Positions 38,143-48,743 of a stretch of 64,000 nucleotides of DNA are shown here, in pieces. Where the stretch lies: contig QUJA01000007.1 of the NCBI GenBank assembly GCA_003480425.1, positions 41,048-105,047 of the forward strand. Direction: 5' to 3'. Numbering within the stretch: the stretch's first letter is position 1; each line of letters opens with the position of its first letter. The notes under the pieces are model-generated. The model saw only the letters and a list, made by a program, of their open reading frames with translations. It had not been told where the DNA came from and did no database searches. This DNA comes from Firmicutes bacterium AM31-12AC (GTDB lineage Bacteria > Bacillota > Clostridia > Lachnospirales > Lachnospiraceae). The position numbers were made by a program, and so were the translations under genes.

Positions 38143-39258
38143 TTAGATACAATCGCTTCTCTTAATATATCCAGGCTGTTCCGGTGTGCAAATTACTTCT
38201 TTTGCATGAATCAGTTTAGCGTACTTATCAATGATCAGATTTTCTGCATGTACATCTTCACCGATTGTTACATTTGGAAGTACAACACAGTTCTTTAATA
38301 CAGCCCCTTTCTTAATATTACATCCACGTCCGATAATGCTGTTTTCAATATCTCCTTCAATAGTACATCCGTTTGAGATGATAGAAGAGCGGGCACTGGC
38401 TGTTTCTAAATATTTTGTTGGGCAAGAATCACTAGTTCTTGTATAAATTGGCCAATCCTCTTCGAAAAGAAGATTTCTTGTTTTTGCATCCAGTAAAGAG
38501 AGATTTGCATCGAAATAACTCTTTAAGTCAGTAACAGCGGCAAAGTATCCACGATGTGAAATTCCACGTACATCAAAGTCCTGGCAAGCATGATTAACTA
38601 CCTGAGGAAGTGTATACAATGCAGAATGTGATGCCCCTTTCTTAAGTAAATCGATGAACAAATCTTTTCTCATAACATAAGTATCCATGAAAATATTGCG
38701 GTTCTTTGCGGTCGCACGATTCTTTTCAATAGAAAGGACACCTTTTTGTTTATTCAAATTTAAAATATCACAATTGAAAAAGCTCTCATTTGCATTATCT
38801 ACTGTATGATAAAGCAATGTGATATCTGCTCCGGATTCAACATGTTTATTCATAAGCTCATCAAAATCCTGCTTAAATATCATGTGGCTAGGAGCAATGA
38901 TCACGTAGTCAAAAGGACTTTCTTCTATGTAAGATAAGTTATCTAAATATGTTGCAATATCAGTGTCATACAATGAATTCTTTCGTTCACCTTCAGAAAA
39001 TAGTATATGAAGATGTCCACGTTTTGAATTGATATTATAATGACGGCCTGTACCAAGGTGTTCTACTAAAGAACGTGGTTGTTTGTTAAGAAATACTTTG
39101 ATTTGATCCATTCCACTGTTTGTCATATTTGAAAGTGGAAAATCAATCATTCTATATCTTCCTAAGAAAGAAAATGCTCCGATTGAACGGTAATCCTGAA
39201 GTCCTTCTACGTGAACCTGACTTCTGGAGAAATTAATGATTCCTAATGCGTCACACAT
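38143..39258 (-). CDS. glgD: GlgD, glucose-1-phosphate adenylyltransferase regulatory-type subunit
   Basis: 371 residues, homologous to GlgC (nucleotidyltransferase domain followed by a left-handed beta-helix near 285-355) but with degenerate catalytic motifs: the start reads ALGIINFSRSQVHVEGLQDYRSIGAFSF instead of the G-G-x-G-x-R-L loop. In Firmicutes GlgD pairs with GlgC to form the active ADP-glucose pyrophosphorylase of glycogen synthesis. It follows glgC by one base. Confidence 0.92.
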   Translation of the reverse strand: MCDALGIINFSRSQVHVEGLQDYRSIGAFSFLGRYRMIDFPLSNMTNSGMDQIKVFLNKQPRSLVEHLGTGRHYNINSKRGHLHILFSEGERKNSLYDTDIATYLDNLSYIEESPFDYVIIAPSHMIFKQDFDELMNKHVESGADITLLYHTVDNANESFFNCDILNLNKQKGVLSIEKNRATAKNRNIFMDTYVMRKDLFIDLLKKGASHSALYTLPQVVNHACQDFDVRGISHRGYFAAVTDLKSYFDANLSLLDAKTRNLLFEEDWPIYTRTSDSCPTKYLETASARSSIISNGCTIEGDIENSIIGRGCNIKKGAVLKNCVVLPNVTIGEDVHAENLIIDKYAKLIHAKEVICTPEQPGYIKRSDCI

Positions 39259-39259
39259 A

Positions 39260-40399
39260 TTATTCTGCCCCCTTTACGCGTTTTGCTACAAGTTCAATAT
39301 TTTCGCTGTCTGCGCTTCCAACAACGGCATCTTTACCAATGCGGACACCATCTGCGACAAGGGCACGGGTTACAACGGCACCTTCTTCAACAACAACACC
39401 AGGCATCAGTACACTGTCAATAACTTTTGCACCGGTTGCTACTTTTGCACTCGTAAATAATACAGAGTTTGTAATCTCACCATCGACATCACATCCCTGA
39501 GTAATAAATGCTTTGTTAATGTTAGCATTTGGTCCTAAAATATGAGGAAGAGTAGTAGAATCCTCTGTATAAATTTTCCATGAAGGATCATTGAGATCTA
39601 ATTCATTCTTAGGATCGAGTAAGTCCATATTAGCTTCCCATAAAGAATCAATTGTACCTACATCTTTCCAGTAGCCTTTAAATTTATATGCAAAGAGACG
39701 TTTTTCATCTGCAAGCATCTGCGGAATGATATCTTTACCGAAGTCATGGCTCGAATTAGTATCCTTCATATCAGCCTGCAACATCTTACGAAGCAGTTTC
39801 CAGTTGAAAATATAAATTCCCATAGAAGCAAGGTTGCTCTTTGGATGTTCTGGTTTCTCTTCGAATTCAACAATACGTCCGTCTTCGTTAGCGTTCATAA
39901 TACCAAAACGGCTGGCTTCTTTCATTGGAACTTCAATAACGGCAATTGTAGCATCAGCATTGGATTTGATATGATAATCCAACATCTTTGCATAATTCAT
40001 CTTATAAATGTGGTCTCCAGAAAGGATAAGAACATATTCCGGATTATAATTGTTAATAAAATCAATGTTCTGTGAAATGGCATCTGCAGTTCCACGATAA
40101 ACATCCAGATCAGTATCTGCTTTCTCACGTGGTGGAAGTACATAAACACCACTGTTTTTTGCATCCAGACCCCAACGTCTTCCAGCAGCAACATAACTAT
40201 TCAAAAGAATTGATTCATACTGGGTAAGCACTCCTACAGTATCGATTCCACTGTTCGCACAGTTACTAAGTGGAAAGTCAATGATTCGGTATTTTCCCCC
40301 ATAAGATACTGCCGGCTTAGCGACTTTGTTTGTCAGATCATGAAGACGACTGCCGCGTCCACCAGCTAAAATCATAGCAAGCATATTATTTTGTTTCAT
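39260..40399 (-). CDS. glgC: Glucose-1-phosphate adenylyltransferase
   Basis: Makes ADP-glucose for glycogen. [23 protein letters not shown] is the nucleotide-binding loop, with [35 protein letters not shown] and [11 protein letters not shown] following; C-terminal beta-helix. ATG 40399 (MKQNNM) has GGGAGG upstream, so the longer frame (MGGYS) is not used. 379 residues. Operon glgC-glgD. Confidence 0.95.
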   Translation of the reverse strand: MKQNNMLAMILAGGRGSRLHDLTNKVAKPAVSYGGKYRIIDFPLSNCANSGIDTVGVLTQYESILLNSYVAAGRRWGLDAKNSGVYVLPPREKADTDLDVYRGTADAISQNIDFINNYNPEYVLILSGDHIYKMNYAKMLDYHIKSNADATIAVIEVPMKEASRFGIMNANEDGRIVEFEEKPEHPKSNLASMGIYIFNWKLLRKMLQADMKDTNSSHDFGKDIIPQMLADEKRLFAYKFKGYWKDVGTIDSLWEANMDLLDPKNELDLNDPSWKIYTEDSTTLPHILGPNANINKAFITQGCDVDGEITNSVLFTSAKVATGAKVIDSVLMPGVVVEEGAVVTRALVADGVRIGKDAVVGSADSENIELVAKRVKGAE

Positions 40400-40530
40400 T
40401 GAGTATCCTCCCATATTGCTTTTTCATAAGATAAATATATTATACTATGAAAAGACAGAAAATACCATATAATTTGAGAAAAAATACCAAAAAAAATTGA
40501 AAAATAGGGGAAAAGATATATAAAAGACAC

Positions 40531-40586
40531 AAAAATCCCATTTAACTATGGAATTGTAAAACTACATAGCTAATGGGATTTTTTGT
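40531..40586. terminator. Terminator upstream of glgC, after the zinc-ribbon gene
   Basis: AAAAATCCCATT..CTATG (40531-40550) pairs with CATAG.TAATGGGATTTTT (40565-40585). It ends the minus-strand transcript from 40595. Confidence 0.75.
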
Positions 40587-40594
40587 ATTAGAAA

Positions 40595-41799
40595 TTAATT
40601 ATCAAAATCATCTTCAAATGGATCATCATAGTCATCTGACGAGTCGTAATCATCAGAATCTCCTCTGGATGCAATTGTAAGAATCAAGAAAATTACTGCA
40701 AGAACAAGCCCTGCAATTGCACAATACAAAAGGTTGGCTTCTCCTTGGCGTTTCATAAATGCATATACACCGCCACCAAGATATAAAATCATTGGTAGAA
40801 TGAAAGCAAAAACAGAATTCGACTTCTGCATAATTAATAATAACAGTGCAGATACAAACATACATGCTGCAAGAATGGCATAAGTCATACCGGCAGAAGC
40901 TGTATCACCGGATAGAATACCATCCAGACCTGCCATTAGTGCAGAATAAACACAGAAACCAAAACCTCCGATAGAGAGAATTCCTAAAAGAACACGTAAG
41001 ACGCGGAATCTGGCTTTTGGTTCGTATTCATCATCCCAGTCATCATCATCATTCATATCATCATATGCATTCATTGTACGCTGCTTCAAATCGGAAAGAT
41101 CATCCGTGTTAGAAATCTTGTTTGATTTGTAGGATGGATCGGTTGAAAGCATATCCTCGTAACCTTTGCGCATTGCATGTTCTCGTTTTGCACGAACATG
41201 CTGAGGTGGAATATTACTATATTTTGCTCTTCTGTAGTTTCAGAAGCAGAAGAGAGAGCTGCCTCTTCTTCAATAGGACGGCGCTTTTTAGGAGCAGCTT
41301 CTCCATCAGCCGTGCGACGTTTCTTAGGAGTTCCGTCTTCATTGACAGGACGGCGCTTCTTAGGAGTGGCTTCTCCATCAGCTGTGCGGCGTTTCTTAGG
41401 AGTTCCGTCTTCGTTGACAGGACGGCGTTTCTTAGGAGTTCCGTCTTCGTTGACAGGACGGCGCTTTTTAGGAGTGGCTTCTCCGTCAGTCGTGCGGTGT
41501 TTCTTAGGAGTTCCGTCTTCATTGACAGGACGACGTTTCCTAGGTGCGTCCTCTCCGTTAACAGGGCGAGACTTTTTAACAGCTTTTTTCTCTTCGTCTG
41601 AGCGAGTAGGTTCAGCCTGTTTTGCATCTTCAACCGCTTTCTTAGCTGCCATTTTCTTTGCACGTTGTTTATCTAAATTCCACTGTTTTTTACAGTCTTT
41701 GCAAATCGCATACTGATTCATAATTGGCTCACCATTCTCATTGGTTCCAACTTGTTTCTGCTGTAATATAACATCTTTTCCACATAATGGACACTTCAT
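40595..41799 (-). CDS. Zinc-ribbon, charged-repeat, membrane protein; split by one-base deletion
   Basis: The N-terminus MKCPLCGKDVILQQ with CKDCKKQW is a C4 zinc ribbon. Then come about eight alternating 12-residue repeats of the types RRPVNEDGTPKK and RRTADGEATPKK. The frame then breaks; adding one base in the T-run 41222-41225 joins EEQ to KYSNIPPQHVRAKREHAMRKGYEDML, an acidic linker, five hydrophobic spans and an Asp-rich tail. Corrected length about 401. Function unknown; basic repeats near a membrane domain could bind nucleic acid or lipid. Confidence 0.75.
41265..41560 (-). repeat. 36-bp in-frame tandem repeats
   Basis: About eight 36-bp units, visible on the plus strand as recurring GGACGGCGCTTCTTAGGAGT blocks, in two alternating types encoding RRPVNEDGTPKK and RRTADGEATPKK. 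They are coding repeats, not CRISPR: there are no variable spacers and the reading frame is kept. Confidence 0.85.
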
Positions 41800-42061
41800 A
41801 TGTATACTCCTTATTTTTTATAAATTTTTACAACATGAACATTATAACATTTTATGAAAGCAAGAACAATGTTAAAATAGGTGTTATTTTGAAAAAATTG
41901 TGAAAAAAGTATGGTTAATTGTCGAAATGCAGAATTGTATTTCAAAGAAAATATTTAAAATATTTGCATCTTTAGAATTTTATTATGATAAAACAGTGGA
42001 TTTTATGAATTTAATGTGTTAAAATATTAGATAGTCTTTGAGTAACAAAGGAGTACGGCAT

Positions 42062-42361
42062 ATGAGTAAAAAAATAAGAACAGAGGCAGTAGACTATTTG
42101 TTTGATGCAATTTTGAGTTTGCAGGATAAAGAGGAATGCTACACATTTTTTGAAGACATTTGCACAATTAATGAGTTGTTGTCTCTTTCACAAAGATTCG
42201 AGGTTGCGAAGATGCTGAGAGAGAAAAAGACATATCTTGAGATTGCGGAAAAGACAGGTGCTTCTACAGCTACGATCAGTCGAGTGAACCGGTCATTGAA
42301 TTATGGAAATGATGGATATGATATGGTGTTCAGACGACTTGAGAGTAAAAAAGAAAACTAA
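42062..42361 (+). CDS. YerC/YecD family TrpR-related protein
   Basis: 99 residues. The TrpR-like helix-turn-helix is clear: INELLSLSQRFEVAKMLREKKTYLEIAEKTGASTATISRVNRSLNYGNDGY, split here by a helix turn. The family is widespread in Firmicutes; its target is mostly unknown. ATG 42062 follows AAAGGAG by eight bases; the longer frame MSNKGVRH lacks a site. The preceding 240 bases are AT-rich with no other gene. Confidence 0.88.
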   Translation: MSKKIRTEAVDYLFDAILSLQDKEECYTFFEDICTINELLSLSQRFEVAKMLREKKTYLEIAEKTGASTATISRVNRSLNYGNDGYDMVFRRLESKKEN

Positions 42362-42370
42362 AGACAGAAA

Positions 42371-42412
42371 AAGAAACGAGAACTGTTCAGTGCATAGCAG
42401 TTCTCGTTTCTT
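42371..42412. terminator. Perfect bidirectional terminator
   Basis: AAGAAACGAGAACTG (42371-42385) is the exact complement of CAGTTCTCGTTTCTT (42398-42412), placed between the convergent YerC-like and DUF1836 genes. Confidence 0.92.
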
Positions 42413-42413
42413 T

Positions 42414-43007
42414 TTATTCTTGTGGATATACTTCATCCAGCAATTTTTCGATGATTTGCTTTTTGACATATACATCAAAACTGAGATCGCACAGTAGAGA
42501 AAATAGCTGTAGCTGCTCTTTATCTTCATCGTGAACTTTAGAAAAAGAACCTTCAGAACGAGCAAAAGCTGTTTTTAACTCTTCCTGCAGAGAATCGATT
42601 CGTGACTTCTGGACAGAGCAGATTTCTTCATAAATGTCTGTCATAGATAAATTCTCGTCAGTATGAAAATACTTTTCTGTAATAGGTTTTAATAAAGTTT
42701 CAATATCTTTAATAGAAAGAATATTTTTAAAATAGTAGATAAAGATCAATACTAAGACATGTTCTTTGGAATATTTCTTCTTATCCGGTGGAGGCAGAAG
42801 ATTATTTTTTGTGTAGTTGTTGATCATTGTCTTTGTTAAAATCTTGTCGTCATCATAACGCTTGGTAGAAGAAAGTCCTTCTTCCATTAAAGTAGTAACT
42901 TGATCCATGTACAGATTCATATTCGGAATCTCAGTAGAGTGGATATAATCAATGCGTGAAATACTATTTAAAATACTGTTTAAGATATCATTGGAATCTA
43001 TTGTCAT
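42414..43007 (-). CDS. DUF1836 family protein
   Basis: 197 residues. A MerR-like N-terminal DNA-binding half is suggested by MINNYTKNNLLPPPDKKKYSKEHVLVLIFIYYFKNILSI, the DUF1836 signature, followed by a helical region. Biological role unknown; probably a regulator. GAGGTGA lies a few bases before the ATG. Confidence 0.82.
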   Translation of the reverse strand: MTIDSNDILNSILNSISRIDYIHSTEIPNMNLYMDQVTTLMEEGLSSTKRYDDDKILTKTMINNYTKNNLLPPPDKKKYSKEHVLVLIFIYYFKNILSIKDIETLLKPITEKYFHTDENLSMTDIYEEICSVQKSRIDSLQEELKTAFARSEGSFSKVHDEDKEQLQLFSLLCDLSFDVYVKKQIIEKLLDEVYPQE

Positions 43008-43186
43008 TTTATCACCTCAATATAGCTATTATATAGTATTAAAAACTAGATGGCAAGCATTTTTGAAAATGAATTTCGTATGAATTTTAAGAACTTTAAG
43101 CGTGAAAATGTATGTGTCATATGTTAATATAATAATACTGTTTGAAAGATATACAGAGAACTGGGTTTTAAAGGGAGCAATAAAGG

Positions 43187-44011
43187 ATGATATATGAACC
43201 ATTATTCAAGTTGGAACGAACGGGAGTACAGATTCATTATTATACAGGAAAAGGAAAATACAATCCGGTACATTGGCATTCTGCAATAGAACTTATATAC
43301 GTATTAAATGGAAATGGGTCGATCATGATAGATGGAAAAGACTATCTGGTTGTTGCGGGAGATTTTGTAGTGCTGGATTCTAACCAGATGCATGAAGTTA
43401 AGGCGGCAAATGCGTCAATGATGGTGATAATTCATTTTTCAAGAAACAGTATGAAAAACTATGTTTCAGATATAGAAAAATATCGTTTTTTCTGTACTCG
43501 GGAAAAATTAAAAAAAGAACAGTTAGAGGCATATTTAAAAATATGTGAGATGTTAAAAGGCTTGCCGCCGATGTACGTGATGCATCCTGTCGGATATCGG
43601 TTGAAAAGTCAGGCTATTGCGATGGAAGTATTCTTTGAGCTTTTGAATCATTTTGCAACAAGAGAAGAACATGTACAAACTTCAGAGCGCAATACGATAT
43701 TGGAACGTCTGGGAGAAATTACAGAGTATATAGAATTACATTATAAAGAGCAGATTTCATTGGAAGAGATTGCGTCACATTTTTATTTGAGCAGAGAATA
43801 CTTTAGTCGTTTTTTTAAACAAAATATGGGGGTAAATTTTTTGAGATATGTCAATCAGGTGCGATTGATGCATATTTACCAGGATATCTGCAATACACAA
43901 AAAGGAATTTTGGAGATTGCAGAAGAGAATGGATTTACGAATTACAAATTATTTAACCGAATGTTTCATGAGATATACGGATGTTCCCCGAGAGATGTGC
44001 GAAAGAAGTAG
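43187..44011 (+). CDS. AraC-family transcriptional regulator with cupin domain
   Basis: 274 residues. The N-terminal cupin (VHWHSAIELIYVLNGNGSIMIDGKDY, with NQMHEV) is a likely sugar sensor. Two C-terminal helix-turn-helix units follow (ISLEEIASHFYLSREYFSRFFKQ and ILEIAEENGFTNYKLFNRMFHEIYGCSP). GGGAGC lies ten bases before the ATG. There is no adjacent metabolic operon to suggest a target. Confidence 0.9.
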   Translation: MIYEPLFKLERTGVQIHYYTGKGKYNPVHWHSAIELIYVLNGNGSIMIDGKDYLVVAGDFVVLDSNQMHEVKAANASMMVIIHFSRNSMKNYVSDIEKYRFFCTREKLKKEQLEAYLKICEMLKGLPPMYVMHPVGYRLKSQAIAMEVFFELLNHFATREEHVQTSERNTILERLGEITEYIELHYKEQISLEEIASHFYLSREYFSRFFKQNMGVNFLRYVNQVRLMHIYQDICNTQKGILEIAEENGFTNYKLFNRMFHEIYGCSPRDVRKK

Positions 44012-44094
44012 AAATTCTAGTTGACAATAAAGAACATGCGTTCGATAATAAAAGCAAGAGTTTGGGTTAAATGAAGATAAGATGGGAGAGTTTT

Positions 44095-46340
44095 ATGAGC
44101 ATATATGATACGTTGAATGAGCAGCAAAGAGAGGCTGTTTATCATACCGAGGACCACTTTTAATTCTGGCAGGAGCCGGTTCTGGTAAGACCAGAGTGCT
44201 GACTCACAGAATTGCATATTTAATAGAAGAAAAGGGTGTAAATCCTTGGAACATACTGGCAATTACATTTACAAACAAAGCAGCAGGAGAGATGCGTGAA
44301 CGAGTAGACAATCTTGTTGGATTTGGTTCGGAAAGTATATGGGTTAGTACATTTCATTCCACTTGTGTAAGGATTTTAAGAAGATATATCGATCGCATCG
44401 GCTATGATACGAATTTTACAATATATGACAGTGATGACCAGAAGACATTGATGCGTGATATATGTAAGCAATTGAATATAGATACAAAGAAATTTAAAGA
44501 GAGAACATTTCTTGGAGCAATTTCGTCAGCAAAGGATGAGATGGTAACGCCGGCAGAATACGAGGTGAATGCAGTCGGAGATTTTTCAAAACAGATGATT
44601 GCAAAAGTATACTGGGAATATGAAAAACAACTGCAGGCGAATAACGCATTAGATTTTGATGACCTGCTGATGAAGACAGTACAGCTTTTCCAGAAGGATG
44701 CAGAGGTTTTGGAGTATTATCAGAATCGATTCAGATATATTATGGTGGATGAATATCAGGATACGAATACAGTGCAGTTTAAATTTGTCAGCCTTTTAGC
44801 AGCGAAGTATCAGAACTTATGTGTAGTAGGAGACGATGATCAGTCCATTTATAAATTTAGAGGAGCTAATATACAGAATATATTAAGTTTCGAAGAAAAA
44901 TTCAAGGATGCAAAAGTAATAAAGTTGGAACAGAATTATCGCTCAACGGGTAATATACTAAACGCTGCGAATGCAGTGATCCGCAATAATCACGGACGAA
45001 AAGATAAATCTCTTTGGACGGAAAAAGGAGATGGGGAAAAAATCCAATTGCATGAGTTTGATACAGCATATGATGAAGCTGAATTTATTGTAAATCAGAT
45101 TAAAAGTGGATGCACAAAAGGAAATCATTATAATGATTACGCAATCTTGTATAGAACAAATGCACAGTCTCGTATTTTTGAGGAAAAATTTGTGGCAAAC
45201 AATATTCCATATAAAATTATCGGTGGGGTGAATTTCTATGCAAGACGCGAGATTAAGGATTTACTTTCATATTTAAAGACAATAGATAATGCGAGAGATG
45301 ATTTGGCTGTTCGAAGAATTATTAATGTCCCGAAACGTGGGATTGGTCTTACAACAGTGAATCGTGTGCAGGATTCTGCCCAGATGAGAGGAATTGGATT
45401 TTATGAAGCACTGCAAGGTCTGGATCTGATTCCGGGGATTGGAAGAAGTGCTGCAAAACTAGATTCATTTGTTGCGTTGATTGAATATTTCAAAGGCAGA
45501 CTTGGAAAAATCAGTTTAACGGATCTGTTAAAAGAGATTATTGAGATGACAGCATATGTAGAAAGTCTTGAGGCAGAGGATAAGGAAGATGCACAGGCCA
45601 GAATTGAAAATATTGATGAATTGCTTAATAAAGTGGCAACTTATGAGGAAGTCTGTGCAGCAGAGCAAAAAGAAGTTTCATTAAGCGGCTTCTTAGAAGA
45701 AGTAGCATTAGTGGCAGATATTGATAATTTAGATGAAGAACAGGATTATGTTGTTTTGATGACATTGCATAGTGCGAAAGGATTGGAATTTCCGAATGTA
45801 TACCTGGCAGGTATGGAAGACGGATTATTTCCAAGTTATATGTGTATCGATAATCCGGAAGATCTGGAAGAAGAAAGACGTTTGTGTTATGTAGGAATCA
45901 CACGTGCAGAACAAGAGCTTGTGCTGAGCTGTGCAAGAATGCGTATGGTACGAGGAGAGACACATTATAATCGAGTATCCAGATTCGTGAAAGAAATACC
46001 AGAAGATTTGCTCGAAAAAGAAGAGAAGCTGTTTTCTGTCAAAGAAGAAAAAGATTCTGCTGTTCAAACAGCATTTAAGCAGGCAAAACAAGCATTTACA
46101 CAAAAACCATTTACTACATATGCTTCACCTCTTATGACGGGGGCAAAGCAATTTGCAGTGACAAAAGAAAAAGGCCTTGATTATACAATCGGAGACAGAG
46201 TGAGACACATTAAATTTGGTGTAGGAACTGTAAAAGATATTGTAGAAGGCGGACGAGATTATGAAGTGACAGTAGAATTTGATACTGCCGGAGTAAAGAA
46301 GATGTTTGCTACATTTGCAAAGTTAAAAAAGGAAGAATAA
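44095..46340 (+). CDS. pcrA: UvrD/PcrA-type superfamily 1 helicase, frameshifted near its start
   Basis: 3'-5' helicase for repair and replication fork clearance. ATG 44095 with GGGAGAG upstream begins MSIYDTLNEQQREAVYHTE; one G missing at 44149-44153 causes TAA, after which the next frame reads LLILAGAGSGKTRVLTHRIAYL (motif I). Further motifs: AITFTNKAAGEMRER, YIMVDEYQDTNTVQF, VVGDDDQSIYKFRGA, LEQNYRSTGNIL, VVLMTLHSAKGLEFPNV and VGITRAEQELVLSCA. The C-terminus has the PcrA Tudor-like RVRHIKFGVGTVKDI. Corrected length about 748. Confidence 0.92.
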
Positions 46341-46453
46341 AGTTATTCGTTTTTCTGTGAATTTTTTCAATGAATTTAGTAGTAATCTGAAAATGATAGT
46401 GTTATAATATCAGAAAAGAACTCTACCAAGAAAAGGGAAAGGGCGTGTAAGAT

Positions 46454-46693
46454 ATGAACAGAGTAGAAGAGTTAATTGCTGAGACAAAACTGAAAGAACT
46501 TTTAAACAAAAAGGAAGAAGAAAAACCATGTAAAGCAATCCTTTGGACATTGGCAATTATCGGTGCGGTTGCAGCAGTAGCAGGTATTGCCTATGCAGTA
46601 TACAGATTCTTTACACCGGATTATCTCGAAGATTTTGACGAAGATTTCGATGATGATTTTGATGATTATTTCAGTGACGAGGATCAGATCTAA
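46454..46693 (+). CDS. Small membrane protein with acidic tail
   Basis: 79 residues: charged N-terminal helix (MNRVEELIAETKLKELLNKKEEEK), one membrane span (about 28-50) and a tail dominated by Asp/Glu/Phe (about 55-79). The family is not recognised. A TTATAAT sequence 45 bases upstream and GGGAAAGGGCG before the ATG support expression. Followed by a terminator hairpin. Confidence 0.7.
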   Translation: MNRVEELIAETKLKELLNKKEEEKPCKAILWTLAIIGAVAAVAGIAYAVYRFFTPDYLEDFDEDFDDDFDDYFSDEDQI

Positions 46694-46761
46694 TCAGTTT
46701 GAAAGAATTTGAAGTTATCAGACATCAAATCAGAGGTAAACAGTAACGGCTAAACATAAGG

Positions 46762-46800
46762 ACAGGATGTGGTGGTAAGGTACCGCACCCTGTTTCTTTT
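46762..46800 (+). terminator. Terminator between the small membrane gene and rlmD
   Basis: ACAGGATGTGG (46762-46772) pairs with CCGCACCCTGT (46783-46793; one mismatch, one G-T), followed by a T-run. Confidence 0.7.
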
Positions 46801-46818
46801 TGCTAGAAAGAGAGTGTT

Positions 46819-48195
46819 ATGAAAAAAGGACAGATATTTGAAGGAATTATAGAAAAAGTTGAATTTCCAAATAAAGGAAAAGTATACGTGCCGGAAGAAG
46901 ACAGATATGTAATTGTAAAAAATGGAATTCCGGGACAGAAAGTGAAATTCATTGTCAATAAATTTAAAAGCGGTAATGCGGAAGGAAGGCTACTGGAGGT
47001 CTTAGAAAAATCAGAAAAAGAAACAAGAACTCCGGTCTGTAGCATTTTCCCGGCATGCGGTGGATGCATGTATCAGACAATGTCTTATGAAGATCAGATG
47101 CAGATGAAAGGGGAACAGGTCAGAGAAATTTTGGAATCGGCCATGGCACCTGGAAAAACATTTACATTTGAAGGCGTAAAGGCAAGCCCAAAAGAATTTG
47201 GTTATCGTAATAAGATGGAATTCTCATTTGGAGATGAATATAAGGACGGACCATTGTCACTGGGACTTCATAAAAAAGGAAGTACTTATGATGTATTAAC
47301 AGCATCAGACTGCAAATTGGTACATCAGGACATGAATAAGATTTTAATGTGCGTGTTAGAATATTTCCAGAATTTAGGTGCGAGCTATTATAAGAAAATG
47401 CAGCATATTGGATATTTGCGTCATTTATTGCTTCGTCGTGGTGATACAACAGGAGAAATATTAATCAATCTCGTAACTACAACACAGGAGAATTATGATC
47501 TTACACCATTAGTAGAACAATTGTTGGCATTACAGTTAGAAGGTAAAATCGTAGGAATTCTCCATATATTAAATGATTCGCTGTCAGATGTAGTACAAAG
47601 TGATGAGACGAAAGTTCTCTATGGACAAGACTTTTTCTATGAAAACCTGCTTGGACTGGAATTTAAAATCACACCATTCTCCTTCTTCCAGCCGAACTCT
47701 CGAGGTGCAGAAGTATTATATACCATCGTGAGAGATTATATCGGAGATATCCACGATATGACTGTATTTGACTTATTTAGTGGAACAGGTACGATTTCTC
47801 AGGTACTTGCACCAGTTGCAAAAGAAGTAATCGGAGTGGAGATTATCGAAGAAGCAGTAGAGGCGGCAAAAGAGAATGCAGCACGGAATGGTTTGGAAAA
47901 TTGTCGCTTTATTGCAGGTGATGTATTCAAGGTACTTGATGATATAGAAGAAAAACCAGATGTAATTGTATTAGATCCACCAAGAGATGGTATCCACCCA
48001 AAGGCACTTCCGAAGATTTTGGATTATGGAGTAGATACAATTGTGTATATTTCTTGTAAGGTGACAAGCTTGGCAAGAGATCTTGCGATGTTCCAGGCAA
48101 GGGGATATGAAGTTGTGAAAGCGGTTGCTGTAGATCAATTTTGCGAAACGGTGCATGTAGAGACGGTGTGCTTATTGTCTAGAAAAGAGAAATAA
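46819..48195 (+). CDS. rlmD: 23S rRNA (uracil-5-)-methyltransferase, RlmD/RumA type
   Basis: 458 residues. An N-terminal TRAM domain (about 1-60), the iron-sulfur cysteines in CSIFPACGGCMYQTM, the methyltransferase core FQPNSRGAEVLY, FDLFSGTGTISQVLA, VIVLDPPRDGIHPKAL and the catalytic Cys in VYISCKVTSLARDL. It ends ETVHVETVCLLSRKEK, a full-length end. The 3' end of this gene is a known integration hotspot in Firmicutes, and everything downstream here looks acquired. Confidence 0.93.
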   Translation: MKKGQIFEGIIEKVEFPNKGKVYVPEEDRYVIVKNGIPGQKVKFIVNKFKSGNAEGRLLEVLEKSEKETRTPVCSIFPACGGCMYQTMSYEDQMQMKGEQVREILESAMAPGKTFTFEGVKASPKEFGYRNKMEFSFGDEYKDGPLSLGLHKKGSTYDVLTASDCKLVHQDMNKILMCVLEYFQNLGASYYKKMQHIGYLRHLLLRRGDTTGEILINLVTTTQENYDLTPLVEQLLALQLEGKIVGILHILNDSLSDVVQSDETKVLYGQDFFYENLLGLEFKITPFSFFQPNSRGAEVLYTIVRDYIGDIHDMTVFDLFSGTGTISQVLAPVAKEVIGVEIIEEAVEAAKENAARNGLENCRFIAGDVFKVLDDIEEKPDVIVLDPPRDGIHPKALPKILDYGVDTIVYISCKVTSLARDLAMFQARGYEVVKAVAVDQFCETVHVETVCLLSRKEK

Positions 48196-48214
48196 ATAGC
48201 GAAAAGTAGTGTAT

Positions 48215-48268
48215 ATACGGACTTTTTTGAGATTAAGCAATAATTCATGAAAGTTCGTATTTCTTTTT
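48215..48268 (+). terminator. Terminator after rlmD
   Basis: ATACGGACTTT (48215-48225) pairs with AAAGTTCGTAT (48250-48260), one G-T pair, followed by a T-run. Confidence 0.75.
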
Positions 48269-48269
48269 A

Positions 48270-48366
48270 TTACGTAAAAGGTAATAAAAAACAAAAAATA
48301 AGATGAAAAGTATTGAAAAAAATTTGAAATGGCGATATAATTCTGTTACTGAAAAGGTAATAAAAA
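48270..48366 (+). promoter_or_regulatory. higBA promoter with two repeated operators
   Basis: Promoter TTGAAA (48313-48318), 17-base spacer, TATAAT (48336-48341). Two copies of TTAC-N7-GTAATAAAAA flank it: 48270-48290 upstream and 48346-48366 at the likely start site. Both N7 spacers end in AAAAG. Paired dyads around the promoter are what an autorepressing HigA would use. Confidence 0.7.
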
Positions 48367-48389
48367 TGAAAGGAGAGGAATAATTAAGT

Positions 48390-48743
48390 TTGGGAATGCA
48401 AATACTGTATAAGAATGAAACGGCAAAGAAACAGTTTTGTCCTGAGTACAAGAAAAAGTGGCGATATCCTGAGCAAGTAAAAAAGAAACTTGAAGCTGCA
48501 GAAAATTTCATACGTAATGCAGAGTCTTTAATGGATGTTGCTAATTATCCTCCGTTTCATTTTGAACATTTAAAAGGTGATAGAAAAGATGAATGGAGCA
48601 TACGATTAGGTAATACGGGTTATAGAGTTACAATGATTCCTTGTGATAATGACGGTAATGAGATTGTAGAAGGAGACATTTTGGCACAGTGTAAAATGAT
48701 TAAAATTGTGAAAGTAACGGAGGTGTCGAACCATTATGAGTAA
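48390..48743 (+). CDS. higB: HigB-type toxin (RelE superfamily mRNA interferase)
   Basis: 117 residues. KKWRYPEQVKKKLEAAENFIRNAESLMDV and HFEHLKGDRKDEWSIRLGNTGYRVTMIP are the pattern of plasmid-maintenance killer proteins that cleave mRNA on ribosomes. It begins at TTG 48390 (11 bases after GGAGAGG) or ATG 48396. It overlaps the antitoxin gene by eight bases in the toxin-first order typical of higBA. Confidence 0.85.
   Translation: MGMQILYKNETAKKQFCPEYKKKWRYPEQVKKKLEAAENFIRNAESLMDVANYPPFHFEHLKGDRKDEWSIRLGNTGYRVTMIPCDNDGNEIVEGDILAQCKMIKIVKVTEVSNHYE

Noticed and set aside
41265..41560. CRISPR-like array of 36-bp units
   Set aside because: Units are contiguous without spacers and encode an in-frame protein repeat.
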